Positions 19,901 through 30,552 are shown, counted from the stretch's first letter. The stretch: DNA of 64,000 nucleotides from Leptodactylus fallax (GCA_947044405.1 CAMRHE010000332.1:806001-870000), one strand, 5' to 3'. Notes: generated by a model from the sequence alone, not told the origin. Made by a program: numbers and translations.

Positions 19901-22900
19901 TTAAAGACGTTATCATCTGGGTAAAAGAGTTCGTTGAAGACTCTATAAAAGAATTGAGGGATTCCATCTCCCATTTGTCTAAAAGAACTAGATGTCAGTC
20001 TGATATATCCAGATCTGAGGAAGAGTTCCAGGTCCTGGACAAAACCTTTTCCTTGTCTGACAATATTTAGGAAGATGACGTTTGGAAGGGAATCTTCCCA
20101 CTGGAAAAATTCCAAAAATTAATAAAGCCCATTCAATTGGGAGATCAGAATGTTGCTAAGATTCACCTCTAGGAGGCCAAGGGCCTTCAAAGTGGACAAT
20201 GCTATAGAGAATGAATAGAAGCACCTGGAAAAAGGTGCCATACTAACTCGATGCTTTAAGACACTCTTTCTGATCATGGAAGATCAGATCGAAAAGTGGG
20301 GCAGCCTCTGAAGGTGGATATGACTGTGGCCAAGCTCTCCAGACACACCATTGTTCCTGCAGAGGATGGGTCAAACCTGCAGGGCCCTATGGACAGGAGG
20401 GCAAGTGTTCTTTGAGGCGATGTTATTCTGCCTGTTCCACTTAGGCTTTGGTCACCATAGTTTCCAATGAGGTCTCTAGGAAGATACATACTGACATCCT
20501 ACAGATAGACATAGATTCTGGAGTCTCCAGGGATGATCTGCTTAACTCCCTTAAATATATAATCTTGGGGCAGATTTCCTTGCAGATGCCTCAGTACAAT
20601 AGACCAAGTTGGCAGCCAAGGCCACAGCATTGTCTTCAGACGCACACAGGCCACTATGGCTAAAACCATCAGTGGCAGATAATACATCAAAATGTAATAT
20701 CTGCAGCCTCCCTTATGAGCCTGGAAAGCTGTTCAGCCAAGAACTTGATAAGATCATGGAAGGTCTGTCTGGCACTAAGGGAAATTGTGTTCCTCAATCC
20801 TCCAGGGGCAGATCCAGGCAAGGTAGATGAGTTAGATCTCCCTTAACATCAAAGCAGCCCAGATCTCAGTATCCTAGGCAGTCCCGATTCCAGAGGTCTC
20901 GTACTTCCAGGAAAGATCAAAAGGACGATAGAAGTAAGAAGCCTGAGTTTTGATGGGTTCAGAAACCCTTTTCTCACCACTTCAGCGTTAGAAATCCCTG
21001 TGGGGAGGTTGGTGTTCCCTATTCTATACTGTTTAGGAAAGACAGATTCAAGATCCCTGGTTCCTAAGGATTGTCCAAGAAGTATATACGATACAATTTG
21101 TCTCTGTCCCTCAGGACAAGTTCATCATGGAGAGCCTTCTTCAAGGAGCAAGACAGAAAGCTCTAGAAAATTTGGTTTTTGGATACCTTCAAAAGGGCAC
21201 CTTAAAGGTGGTACCCACAGTTGATCAGGGACTAGAGGTCTACTCCCCTGTTTTCCTTATCATGAATGATGATGATGATAGAATGATGATGAGAATGATC
21301 ATAGATCTGCGCTATCTAAACAGATACATCAAGAGAAAAAGGTTATGTATAGACAATATAAAATCCGTCATCGCTATTCTGGCCTCAAGGATGCAGATCT
21401 GCATATGCCCATTGTTACCTCTCACAGGAGGTACTTGAGGATTGCAATAAATCTGCAAAGGCAGATAAGGCATCTTCAGTTTACTGCTCTTCCCTTCGGG
21501 ATTTCATCATCCCCCTTTGTTTTTACAAAGGTGGTCTTGCTATTGCTGCAAGTCTCAGGTTTCAGGGTCTAGTTATTATACCATACCTAGACGACTGTCT
21601 CATAAAGGCCGCTTCCCATCAGACTCACTCATCTACAGTTCCTGCAGTCCCCGAGGTGGATTTTCAATTGGAACAAGTTGGATGTTTTTCCCTCAACCAG
21701 TAAGAAATTCTTCGGGTTCATAATTGAACTTGGTCTTATGAGAACTTCTTTGACATCATCCAGGAGAGAAAGATTAGTAGCTGCCACAAAATATCTGACT
21801 GTACCACAACCGTTCTCAATATGTACAAGTATGAGGGTCGTAGGTCTATTGTCACCAGCCATAGAAGAAATTCCTTGGGCTTTGTGCACTCCGCCCAATG
21901 CAGTGGAACATTTCGAAGCATTGGGATCACATTCCCAGAGATCTGAACAACGACGGAGACATGTCTCTCAAATGGTGGCATAACCTGGGGGATCGGGAAG
22001 TTCACTGTCCAGCCAGTCTGGTCCCTGTTGACAACAGAGGAATCTCAAGTATCAGGCACTTGGAGTGCTCAAGAAAGGAAACTATCCTCCAACCTGAGAG
22101 AACATAGAGATGTTCGTTTAGCCTTCCTGCACTTCTCCTCCCGCCTCAGGGTAGAGCAGTCAGACAACATGACAACAGTCTTGTATATCAACAGTCAAGG
22201 ATACACTTGTTCTTTTCCCCTTCTCAGAGAAGTGGGTCAGATCATAAGTTGGGCAAAGAAGGATCTATCTCATCTCTCTGTGGTACACAGTAAGCGTAGT
22301 GAGAGAGTGGAATAGGCTGCCACGGGAGGTGGTGAGTTCTCCATCAATGGAAATCTTCAAGCGGAAACTGGATAGGTATATAGCTGGGATGTTTTAGGAA
22401 TTCCTGCTTTTGCAGGGGGTTGGACTCGATGGCCCTTGAGGTCCCTTCCAACTCAAACAAACAAACAAACATCAGGGGATCTCTCAGTGTTCTGGCAGAT
22501 CAACTGAGCCGAGGACAGTTTCTCTCAGGAGGATGGTCTCTGAACCCAGAGGTTTTTCATCAGATCACCTGATGTGGGGCCATCCGGAAATAGACCTAAT
22601 GGCCACTAATTTCAATGGGATGGTAGAGAAGTTCTGCTCTCTATCAGGAGGACAATCCCTTGGCAGTGGATGCCCTATCCATCCCATGGAGGTTCAGGCT
22701 GGCTTACATCTTCCCTACGATTTCCATGATACCAGAGATTGTGGTTTTCCCAGCTCATTCGAATGTGTCGAGGAACTAACTGGAGACTTCCTCTACTTCA
22801 AAATCTGGTGTCTCAGGGCTCTTGTGTCTGCCCTGACCTGGACAGATTCAACCTGACAGCCTGGAGATTGACCAGTCCCTATCTTAGTATAGAGGACTTT

Positions 22901-25267
22901 CAGAGGCTGTCCTAAGAACTATGGTTCTATCCAGAGCAGAGTCAACCAAGAGCAGTTACACCAGGATAAAGAACATATTTTTAGCTTGGTGCTCTAGGAA
23001 GGAGATTGACAGATCTAACCCTTCTACTATTGTCATTCTTAAGTTTCTACAGGATGGCCTAGTTAAAGGCCTAAGCCCTTCCACCTTGAAGGTGCAAACA
23101 GCAGCTCTATCAGCCTGCTTTGGGAGGCAGCTTTCTCAAGACCCTTTAGTCAAGAGGTTCCTGAGAGGTGCAGTAAGGTTTAGACCTTTAGTGGTACAAT
23201 CTGTCCCACAGTGGGACCTAGGCATGGTCCAAAGAGGTCTATGTAGTCCACCCTTTGAGCCCTTGGACTGGGTGGATTTAAAGTTCCTGGCGTACAAGCT
23301 AATCCTCTTATTGGCAGTAACATCGACCAAGCAAGTTGGAGAGCTCCGGGCTTTGTATGCCGTAGAGCCCTGCCTAAGTTTTTTTTCTAGACAGAGTGTA
23401 GCTGAGGTATCTACCAGGATTGTTACCAAAGGTACCCTCCTCAGCAAATAAAAATCAGGTAATCTCTTTACCAAATTTCTGTCCGGAACCAACTTCAGAG
23501 GAGTCCAAATCACCAGATGCTTAAGAACATACCTGGACAGATTCAGATGCTTAAGGAGGTCAGAACATTTGCTCATCAACTTTTCTGGAAGTCCATATGG
23601 GCATAAGGCATCTATGTCCACTCTAGTGAGGTGGATTAAGGGAACAGTCAGGCTTTCCTTTGTGTCCCAGGACTTGAACCCACCAGATTTCATAAGGGCA
23701 TATTCTACGAGATCCATCTCCACCTCTTTGGCATAAAGAAATCAAATTTCTATAGATCAGATTTGTGTGCAGTCTTGTGGAGCTCCCACAATACCTTTGT
23801 CAAGCAATACAGGGTGTATTTGAGAAGCTTAGAGTCAATGGCCTTGGGCCATTCAGTTTTAAATTCTGTTTGCTAAGGAGACCCTTCCTAAGGGTTCTAC
23901 TTGTTATCTCCCCATTGTTGTGCTGCTGGCAGGATGAAAGGGAAGCAGAGATTTTTTATGTTAATCTGTTTTCCCTAAGTCCTAACAGCAGCACAAGACT
24001 CTCAAATTCCTAATTATCTCTTCTTTATAGGTACACAGTTTGGGGTGGGGTCTTTCCTCCCCTTTCTAGTCGGGGCCGATTATTCAAATTGATATTTCAT
24101 TCAATCTGTCCTACCAGTATCGCAGCAGTAGAAATACCCCCATTGTTGTGCTGCTGTTAGGACTAAGGGAAAACAGATTAACATAAAATTTCTGTTTATA
24201 CAATAATAATAAAATGTATTATCTTCTTGGCAGATGACTGTACCAGGAGCTCAGAGGGACATTTCATATCTTCAGATTATAAAGCAGATGATGGTAGTAT
24301 CACACAAGATACATGTGAAGAACATGCCATTATGCGAGATATACCTTCAGCCCTTCACAGCAAAGATCTATCATCTGATTCCTCAAAGACTGTGAAAAAA
24401 GATAAAAGCCGCAGAAGGAATGTTCTACATCAAACAGGGGAGAAGCCGTATTCATGTTCAGAATGTGGGAAATGTTTTAACCATAAATCAGGTCTTGTCC
24501 GACATCAGAGAACGCACACAGGAGAGAAACCATTTTCATGTTCAGAATGTGGGAAATGTTTTCTCAATAAATCCGGTCTTATTACACATCAGAGAACGCA
24601 CACAGGAGAGAAACCATTTTCATGTTCAGAATGTGGGAAATGTTTTTACCAGAAATCGCATCTTATTACACATCAGAGAATCCACACAGGGGAAAAGCCA
24701 TTTTCATGTCCAGAATGTGGAAAACTTTGTAATGATTTCTCAGGGTTTCTTAGACATCAGAGAATTCACACAGGGGAGAAACCATTTTCATGTTCAGAAT
24801 GTGGGAAATGTTTTATCCAGAAATCAGATCTTGTTACACATCAGAGAATTCACACAGGAGAGATGCCATTTTCATGTTCACAATGTGGAAAACGTTGCAG
24901 AGAAAAATCAACTCTTATTAAACACCAGAGAACTCACACCGGGGAGAAGCCATTTTCATGTTCACTATGTGAGAAACATTATTGTTATAAATCAGATCTT
25001 GTTAAACATCTGAGAACTCACACTGGGGAGAAACCATTTTCATGTTCACAATGCGAGAAACATTTTCATGATAAATCTTATCTGGCTATACATCAGAGAA
25101 TTCACACAGGGGAGAAGCCATTTTCATGTTCACAATGTGAGAAATGTTTTTATCAGAAATCAGATCTTGTTAGACATCAGAGAGTTCACACCGGGGGAGA
25201 AGCCATATTCAGGCCCAGAATATGGAAAATGTATAAGTTCAACATGAGGAAATATTGTATAATGTGA
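16938..25267 (+). CDS. KRAB-like C2H2 zinc-finger protein, gene 1 (9 fingers)
   Basis: Spliced coding exons: 16938-17015, 17358-17537, 17617-17740, 17824-17918, 18144-18246, 24234-25267; all have AG/GT borders and compatible phases, giving about 537 aa. The ATG at 16938 starts [18 protein letters not shown], as in gene 3. Exon 3 encodes a KRAB A-like box ([18 protein letters not shown]), the part that recruits corepressors in KRAB proteins. The last exon encodes nine C2H2 fingers with TGEKPF linkers, a nuclear DNA-binding array. The 6-kb last intron holds a Tc1 fragment and a DIRS element. One extra G after finger 9 (about 25195) shifts the frame, so the C-terminus ([12 protein letters not shown]...) differs from the paralogues. 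It resembles amphibian oocyte/gastrula zinc-finger proteins; its exact target is unknown. Confidence 0.88.
17016..17299 (+). repeat. 71-bp intronic minisatellite, gene 1 (4 units)
   Basis: Four 71-bp units start at 17016, 17087, 17158 and 17229. Each begins GTGAGAGATTCTGATGATG and ends ATGACTGGAGAG, so every unit repeats the exon-end/5' splice site sequence of the preceding exon (ACTGGAGAG/GTGAGAG). A variant GGGAGAG/GTGAGGGAC closes the array at 17300. Confidence 0.95.
17617..17740 (+). CDS. Gene 1 KRAB A-like exon
   Basis: 124-bp exon between TTGTCAG and GTAATAG. It encodes [20 protein letters not shown] and then [20 protein letters not shown], ending in phase 1. The DV-F--EEW and LY-DVM-like spacing is that of a KRAB A box. 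The exon is identical at nucleotide level to those of genes 2 and 3. Confidence 0.88.
18247..18750 (+). other. Gene 1 last intron, 5' part
   Basis: Intronic sequence with no recognised element. The first bases match the start of the gene 2 intron after 34241, then similarity is lost. Confidence 0.5.
18751..19165 (+). pseudogene. Tc1-like transposase fragment
   Basis: One frame reads [17 protein letters not shown], the linker that precedes the first catalytic Asp in Tc1 transposases. Upstream sequence encodes a degraded helix-turn-helix region ([19 protein letters not shown]). Downstream similarity fades before the DIRS element. No terminal repeats remain. Confidence 0.55.
19751..20955 (+). 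pseudogene. DIRS gag-like region, second subfamily (broken)
   Basis: Starts [15 protein letters not shown] at 19751, parallel to MSSSASAGSGDSRRE of copy 1. The piece [20 protein letters not shown] lies at 19910-19970, and the C-terminal serine/arginine/lysine-rich tail at 20805-20955. Frameshifts occur, for example near 19830, and stops at 20068 and 20166. No LINE insertion is present at the site where copies 1 and 2 have one. Confidence 0.7.
21127..21800 (+). pseudogene. DIRS reverse transcriptase, second subfamily
   Basis: The palm is well preserved: [55 protein letters not shown], and the catalytic [10 protein letters not shown] box near 21580-21605. Codon frames change at least twice across these motifs. 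A repeated GATGAT stretch (21266-21290) lengthens the sequence just before the first motif. This is the only reverse transcriptase here that keeps its YxDD box. Confidence 0.8.
22291..22471 (+). mobile_element. CR1/L2-like LINE 3' end inserted in DIRS RNase H
   Basis: The sequence GGCTGCCACGGGAGGTGGTG, then GGGGGTTGGACTCGATGGCC and CCCTTCCAACTC, is the hallmark 3' end of CR1-type LINEs. It ends in a (CAAA) repeat tail at 22458-22471. It interrupts the DIRS frame between VVHS- and [11 protein letters not shown], where the other DIRS copies are continuous. No target duplication is seen, as is usual for CR1. Confidence 0.85.
22880..23740 (+). pseudogene. DIRS tyrosine recombinase, second subfamily (active-site changes)
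   Basis: A long open stretch starts [20 protein letters not shown] at 22921, with [20 protein letters not shown] and [20 protein letters not shown]. In the motif usually read SA(K/R)RVGEL this copy has STKQVGEL, replacing the catalytic Arg by Gln (about 23325-23340). Further on it reads RAYSTRSIS instead of RAHSTR (about 23695), losing the His. The enzyme is therefore inferred inactive even where the frame is open. Confidence 0.78.
23905..24182 (+). repeat. DIRS internal complementary region and right terminal repeat, second subfamily
   Basis: The right half of the complementary region (GTTAATCTGTTTTCCCTAAG, about 23960) is the reverse complement of the element's last bases (GGGAAAACAGATTAAC, ending 24182). 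The left half (TTGTGCTGCTGGCAGGATGAAAGGGAA) should match the missing left terminus. Confidence 0.8.
24234..25267 (+). CDS. Gene 1 zinc-finger exon
   Basis: Starts after TTCTTCTTGGCAG and continues the frame as [20 protein letters not shown]. Nine fingers follow; contact residues at helix positions -1,2,3,6 are HSGR, NSGT, QSHT, DSGR, QSDT, ESTK, YSDK, DSYI, QSDR. Finger 4 has Phe in place of the helix Leu. The stop is TGA at 25265. The expected tail PFSGPE(C)G, seen in genes 2 and 3, is lost by the +1 shift at about 25195. Confidence 0.92.
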
Positions 25268-25837
25268 GAAGTGATTTATCATTATTCTTGTTTTGTTCTG
25301 CTTTTTATTTTTTTTATTCAGCTCCGGTAATTTTACAATACTTTACATCTTCATGTATTCTTATATGTCTATACTGGAAGTATTTTATGCATTTTTATGT
25401 AACTAGTAAAAGATACTTTCATTAACAAGAATGTGATAAAATAATAACTGACGAGTTTTGTTTCTCTAACACCCCAGCCAATTTTCTTTACTTGCCATGA
25501 TTGGACTGTACGATATAAGATTTCAGAATTCTCATAAATTGAAAACATATCAGTTTTGCTTCCAAAAAGTAACCCTGCATTTGCACATAGGCTCCTTTGA
25601 ACATGAAAGTACTAATCTGATTGGTTGATATAGAAAACTACTCCACTGTACCTTCCTATGTAGGATTATTTAGTAAAGTGCACAACGTGCTACTGGCAGA
25701 TAAAAATGTAAAAAATAAAAAGTGTAAGTCCTGGAGACTACACCAAATGAAGGCTGATTTTCTACTGGTGTAATACCGGCCATGTTTATAGCAATATGGC
25801 CACAAATCCTGTTGTGTAATGACCTGTAGTAACTCAT
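25268..25837 (+). other. Gene 1 3' untranslated region and flank
   Basis: Homologous to the 3' flanks of genes 2 and 3. A weak poly(A) signal variant AGTAAA (25405-25410) lies where the paralogues have ATTAAA. No other feature seen. Confidence 0.5.
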
Positions 25838-25890
25838 ATATATTATATATATATATCTATATATATATAGATATATATATATATATCTCC
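25838..25890. repeat. AT dinucleotide microsatellite
   Basis: Runs of TATATA with interspersed TC. It is self-complementary, so it can fold. Confidence 0.9.
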
Positions 25891-25904
25891 TCTGGATACA
25901 ATCT

Positions 25905-26175
25905 TTTAATGGCTGATAACAGAGAACAACAGTGGGTGAGTGTATACGGGACATGTGCGTGCTGTCCTTTGATACTGGCTGTTAACAGAAAACAATAGTA
26001 AGTGAATGAGAGCTGAAATCTTAATGGTCTATGTCAGTGAGGCTATTAAGAACGAAGGACCTAAAAGCTTCTATTGGCTAATACAGGACATATGAGTTCT
26101 GTTCTCTGATGATAACAGAGAACAACAGTGAGTACTGCAATCCTCTGATAATAGTGTGTGTCAGTGAGTTAGGGT
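25905..26175 (+). repeat. Degenerate tandem repeat
   Basis: Three diverged copies share GCTGATAACAGAGAACAACA followed by GTGAGTG-like bases (about 25912, 25978, 26107), with about 65-130 bp spacing. Family unknown. Confidence 0.6.
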
Positions 26176-26689
26176 AGCTGGGAGGACAATTGAGGAGGTG
26201 CATAGCCAGGAGGGTAATATAGATAATAGAGACAACGTAAGGAAAATGTAGTGAGTGTACTGCCGACTGTCCTATTGGATTAGTGACTATATGGCTTATA
26301 AAATGATAAGTTTATGATAAGAAGAGTAAATTAATGAAGTTAAATGTAAATGATTAAATTGTAAACAAAATTCTACATGTATAGATTACATCAAATCTTA
26401 GGTAAGTGGATATATAATTTATGTCAGGATGCATTATTGACATGACACAAGACACATGGTAACCCTCACCTTTTCTTCTCCGGACAAACATCAAAGAAGC
26501 TACATCTCTGCAAGAAAAACATCAAGCACAGACTGACATTCTGCAGGAATTTTGCAGAGGACTTTGGTTAAGCTATTTTGGGACATCTGAAAGAATGATT
26601 GTCCGGTGAAAAGGAGAGCTCTACCATAAGTACCATAAGCAACTTCTCCCAACCATCCAGGAGACATTTGGCGATGACCAATGTTTTTT
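26176..26689. other. Unassigned spacer
   Basis: AT-rich to 26460, then a more complex stretch (26500-26680) that looks like old repeat sequence but shows no motif I can name. Confidence 0.4.
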
Positions 26690-27363
26690 TCCGGGCCCCT
26701 TTCCATTATATGCCAGCCCAAGGGAGGTGACAAAAAAAAAAAAAAAAAAACACTTATACTCACCTGTCCTGGGCTCATCTTCCTCTCCGATGCTTTTCCG
26801 GCCTCACTGCTGGAGCCTGTGATTAGGCCCCAGTGGTCACATGGGGGCGCGTTGGTGTAATGATGTCATCGCGCCCAGGGGCGCAGCGCTAATGAGGCGA
26901 GGTGAGGCGGCCGCCTCGGGCGGCACTGTCCGGGGGGCGGCATTTTACTATTTAATGTAAACCAGCCCAGGACAGGCCGCTTAAAAAAAAAAAAAAAAAA
27001 ACAGAGCTGAGCGGGGCCTGTCCTGGGCTGGTTTACAAGACGTCGCATCTCAGCGCAGGCGGCGATACAATGACGTCATCACGCCGCCTATGCTGAGACA
27101 CAGACGTCGCGGACAAGAGGAGGAGGCGGCAGCTGCATCAAGGCATCGCAGGTGAGTATAGCTTTTTTTTTATCTATATAAATAGGTCGTAACCTGTTGG
27201 AGTATCCCCGGCAGGTCAGGGCCTATTTATTTACCTACCCGCGTCTGCTCGTGGCCGCCGCCGCCGCTTCCCCTTCTGCTATGGGCCGCAGAAAGGGAAG
27301 CGGATGCAGCTGTGAGCGGCCGCGGGCATCGGTAAGTTAGGCCGCGGGCCGCAAATACTACTA

Positions 27364-27682
27364 TTATTATACTCCGGGGTCTATTCAGACCCCGGAGTAT
27401 AATAATCGGAGGCCTAGGGTTGGTGAGGGAACATAAAAAACAGTGTTACTCACCTCCTGCGATCCGATGTAACTCCGAGCAGGCTTGAGGCCTGTGGTGA
27501 CGTCATCAGGTCGCGTCGCCGGCCTGATCACGTGACGTGTGTGCACAATTAAACAGGGCCGAAAGCTGCAAGGAGTGCACCGGTGTCCAGGATAGGTAAG
27601 TAACTCTGATTTTTATGTTTGTATTCTCCCCTGGGTCTCCAATCATTATACTCTGGGGTCTGAAAAGACCCCAGAGTATAAT
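27364..27682. repeat. Long inverted repeat capped by two perfect hairpins
   Basis: Arms of roughly 95 bp (27364-27460 and 27585-27682) are inverted copies. Each outer end is itself a perfect hairpin: 19-bp arms with a 4-base loop at 27364-27405 and 17-bp arms with a 4-base loop at 27645-27682 (ACTCCGGGGTCT / AGACCCCGGAGT type). The 120-bp centre includes GTGACGTCATCAGG. Confidence 0.9.
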
Positions 27683-27689
27683 AGTTCAT

Positions 27690-28340
27690 GGGTCGGCCAC
27701 TATGGGGCATAATACCGTGTGCAGGGGCCACTGTAGAGCATAATACCCTGTGCAGGGACCACTGTAGAGCATAATACCCTGTGCAGGGGCCACTCTGGAG
27801 CATAATACAAGTGCAGGGGCCACTATAGAGCATAATACCGAGTGCAGGGGCCACTATAGAGCATAATACAAGTGCAGGGGCCACTATGGAGCATAATACC
27901 GATTGCAGGGGCCACTATAGAGCATAATACAAGTGCAGGGGCCACTATGGAGCATAATACCAGTGCAAGGGCCACTATGGAGGATAATACCAGTGCAGGG
28001 GCCACTATGGAGCATAATACCCTGTGCAGGGGCCACTCTGGAGCATAATACCAGTGCAGGGGCCACTATGGAGCATAATACCGTGTGCTGGGGCCACTGT
28101 AGAGCATAATACAAGTGCAGGGGCCACTATGGAGCATAATACCAGGGTAGGGGCCAATATGGGGCATAAAACTGTGTGCAGGAGTTGCTGCGGAACATAA
28201 TAACGTGTGCAGTGGCCAATGCGGGGCATAATACCGTGAGCAGGGGCCACTATGGAGCATAATACCGTGTGCAGGGGCCACTGTGTGGCATAATACAGTG
28301 TGCAGGGGCCGCTGCGGGCCATAATACTGTGTAGTACTGT
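27690..28340 (+). repeat. 30-32-bp minisatellite (GGGGCCACTATGGAGCATAA type)
   Basis: About 21 units such as GCAGGGGCCACTATGGAGCA plus TAATACCAGT, with GTGTG and CCTGTG length variants. The same family occurs at 29745-30547, 31219-31345 and, inverted, 36540-36905. Confidence 0.92.
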
Positions 28341-29450
28341 GTGCAGGGGCTGCTGTGGAACTTTATAGTGTGTGTAAATGGGGCGCTATAAACATGGGCT
28401 ATGGCACCTGTTTATATTATACGCTGTCTGTTTATAGTGACCGTGTGATGTAATTGTAGCCTTGTCACATACTGTAGACATGTACAGGACGAGGCTGCAG
28501 TTACATGACATGGCCGCTATGAGATGAATGACACTATGTAAACGGAGAAGCGGTCATGGCGCTTACACAAGTACCATTCAAACAGCTGGTCAGTGGGGGT
28601 CCTGGGTTTTTTAACCCCACTGATTAGTTTATTAATGACCTGGAAAACCTTTTAATTAGTTAACACCTGGGGAATTATTAATAAGGGGCACTATTTATAC
28701 CGGGTACACACGGACAATATTAATATAAAGATGCACTTGGGGGTATTATTCACTATGGGGGGTTATATCATATATTTTATAATTGGGGGTAGCAGCAGGA
28801 TGGGGGCTTTGTGTAGGTGAGGACAATGTGGGTTGGATGCCTGGAAAAGTGAGGAGCCAAAGATGTCTGTGCTGCAAACTTTACAGAGACAAGTCACAGC
28901 TGGAAGAAGTGGTCATGGCGGTCCAAAGGGAAGAGAAGGGAAATGTGACCGATTAGTCAGAGACGTCACCTGTAAGTCACAGAATGTTACTGCCCTGTAT
29001 TCACCTAAATGATAGAGGATAAATACCTGAGTGATGGGGGTCTGTCTGCTGAGACCCCCACTGAGCCTGAGAATTGGGTTTTCCCCCCCACTGGGTGGGA
29101 ATCCAGCCTGACCGCAGCCATATATAGGGTGTCACTTGCTGGATGGACGAACCCGCGTGGTTCTCATTCACTTCAATGGGAGTGCCAAAGATACCCGAAG
29201 TCCAGTCCTCAGCTATCTGCGGGGCTCCTATTATAGAGAATGGGGGCCACGTGGGCTCGTCCATCCACCAAGCAGAAGATATGTGAAGTTACTTTCATTG
29301 TTAATGCCGTTTTGTTGATCTGATACTGAAGTAATACAGGAAGAAGAATTCTTAAAAACTGTTTCATAAGTTTGTGTATTGTGTATATTGTGCGACGATA
29401 ACAGTGTGTTAAACTAGTAGCATGGAAACTCAGTTTTTTTGTTTTTTTTT
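28341..29450. other. Interior of hAT-like element, unassigned
   Basis: No coding potential recognised. Contains a hairpin GGGGGTCTGTCTGCTGAGACCCCC (29037-29060) and an inverted pair around 29140-29275 (GGATGGACGAACCCGCGTGG / CCACGTGGGCTCGTCCATCC), possibly a smaller nested MITE. Confidence 0.5.
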
Positions 29451-29744
29451 TTGGGGGGGGGGGCGTCTTTCTATAGTCCGCCTCAGGCAGCAAAGAGGCT
29501 AGGTTCACCACTGGGCACGCCCCACGTGAACGCTGAGGTCCAATCACAGGCCCCAGCGGTGATTTCTGGGGCACAGGACATGGGAACCAAGGAAAATAGA
29601 AAAGACAGCAGGATGGAGCAAGGATGCCCCGGAGAGGTAAGACAAGGTGAGTATAAGTGTTTGTTATTTTTAATCACTTCTCCTGGGCCTCTACTTATTA
29701 TATTTTGGTGTCTGAGGAGACCCCAGAGAATAATAATAGCACTG

Positions 29745-30547
29745 GCTCTGGGGGGCACTGTGGAGCATCTAATAGTGTGTGGGGGCCACTGTGGGCATCT
29801 AATAGTGTGTGGGGGCCACTGTGAGCATATAACACTGTGTGGGAGCCACTGTGGAGCATATAATACTGTGTGGGGGCCACTGTAGGCATATAATACTGTG
29901 TGGGGGCCACTGTAGGCATATAATACTGTGTGGGGGCCACTGTAGGCATATAATACAGGGTGGGGGCCACTGTGGGCATATAATACTGTGTGGGGGCCAC
30001 TGTAGGCATATAATACTGTGTGTGGGCCACTGTAGGCATATAATACTGTGTGTGGGCCACTGTGGGCATATAATACTGTGTGGGAGCCACTGTGGGCATA
30101 TAATACTGTGTGGGGGCCACTGTAGGCATATAATACTGTGTGGGGGCCACTGTAGGCATATAATACTGTGTGTGGGCCACTGTGGGCATATAATACTGTG
30201 TGGGAGCCACTGTGGGCATATAATACTGTGTGGGGGCCACTGTAGGCATATAATACTGTGTGGGGGCCACTGTAGGCATATAATACTGTGTGGGGGCCAC
30301 TGTAGGCATATAATACTGTGTATGGGCCACTGTGGGCATATAATACTGTGTGGGAGCCACTGTGGGCATATAATACTGTGTGGGGGCCACTGTAGGCATA
30401 TAATACTGTGTGGGGGCCACTGTAGGCATATAATACTGTGTGGGGGCCACTGTAGGCATATAATACTGTGTGGGGGCCACTGTGGGCATATAATACTGTG
30501 TGGGGGCCACTGTGGGCACATAATACTGTGTTGAGGCCACTGCGAAG
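29745..30547 (+). repeat. 30-bp minisatellite (GTGGGGGCCACTGTAGGCAT type)
   Basis: About 26 very regular 30-bp units, GTGGGGGCCACTGTAGGCAT plus ATAATACTGT, with GGAGCC and TGGGCC variants recurring every few units. The open frames of 230-400 codons in it are artefacts of the period. Confidence 0.95.
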
Positions 30548-30552
30548 CATAT

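Larger units (their letters stand above)
19240..24182 (+). mobile_element. DIRS-type retrotransposon, second subfamily
   Basis: Related to but clearly diverged from the copies at 1384 and 59138. It contains a leader with a CTATATATAGG box near 19523, gag (19751-20955), reverse transcriptase (21127-21800), RNase H (about 22020-22560), recombinase (22880-23740), an internal complementary region (23905-24005) and a right terminal repeat (24060-24182). No left terminal repeat is recognisable, so the element is probably 5'-truncated or its left end replaced. It lies in the last intron of gene 1 in the sense direction. Confidence 0.88.
26876..29513. mobile_element. hAT-like non-autonomous element with internal minisatellite and hairpin
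   Basis: Begins CAGGGGCGCAGCGCTAATGAGGCG and ends with the complement of CAGTGGTGAACCTAGCCTCT; such CAGxGGxG termini are common in hAT-type elements. It carries no transposase. Inside are a poly(A)-flanked inverted segment (26950-27035), the long inverted repeat at 27364-27682 and the minisatellite at 27690-28340. Flanking 8-mers (ATCGCGCC, GGCACGCC) match only partly, so the target duplication is unproven. Confidence 0.55.
26690..29740. repeat. Outer long inverted repeat, split by a nested element
   Basis: The left arm (about 26690-26850) and right arm (about 29520-29700) are inverted copies. For example TATACTCACCTGTCCTGGGC at left pairs with GGAGAGGTAAGACAAGGTGAGTATA at right, and GGAGCCTGTGATTAGGCCCC pairs with GGTCCAATCACAGGCCCCAG. 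The hAT-like element 26876-29513 occupies the loop. A terminal small hairpin follows the right arm (TTTGGTGTCT/GGAGACCCCAGAG, 29700-29735). Confidence 0.75.

Noticed and set aside
25838..25890. TATA-rich stretch considered as a promoter
   Set aside because: Simple AT microsatellite downstream of a gene end, without conserved flanks.
27175..27360. GC-rich stretch considered as a CpG-island promoter
   Set aside because: It is part of a repeated module also found inverted at 37390-37560 inside another hAT-like element, so the GC content is explained by the repeat.
26876..29513. Calling an 8-bp target duplication for this hAT-like element
   Set aside because: ATCGCGCC and GGCACGCC match at only five of eight positions and the site lies in an inverted repeat, so the match is not convincing.
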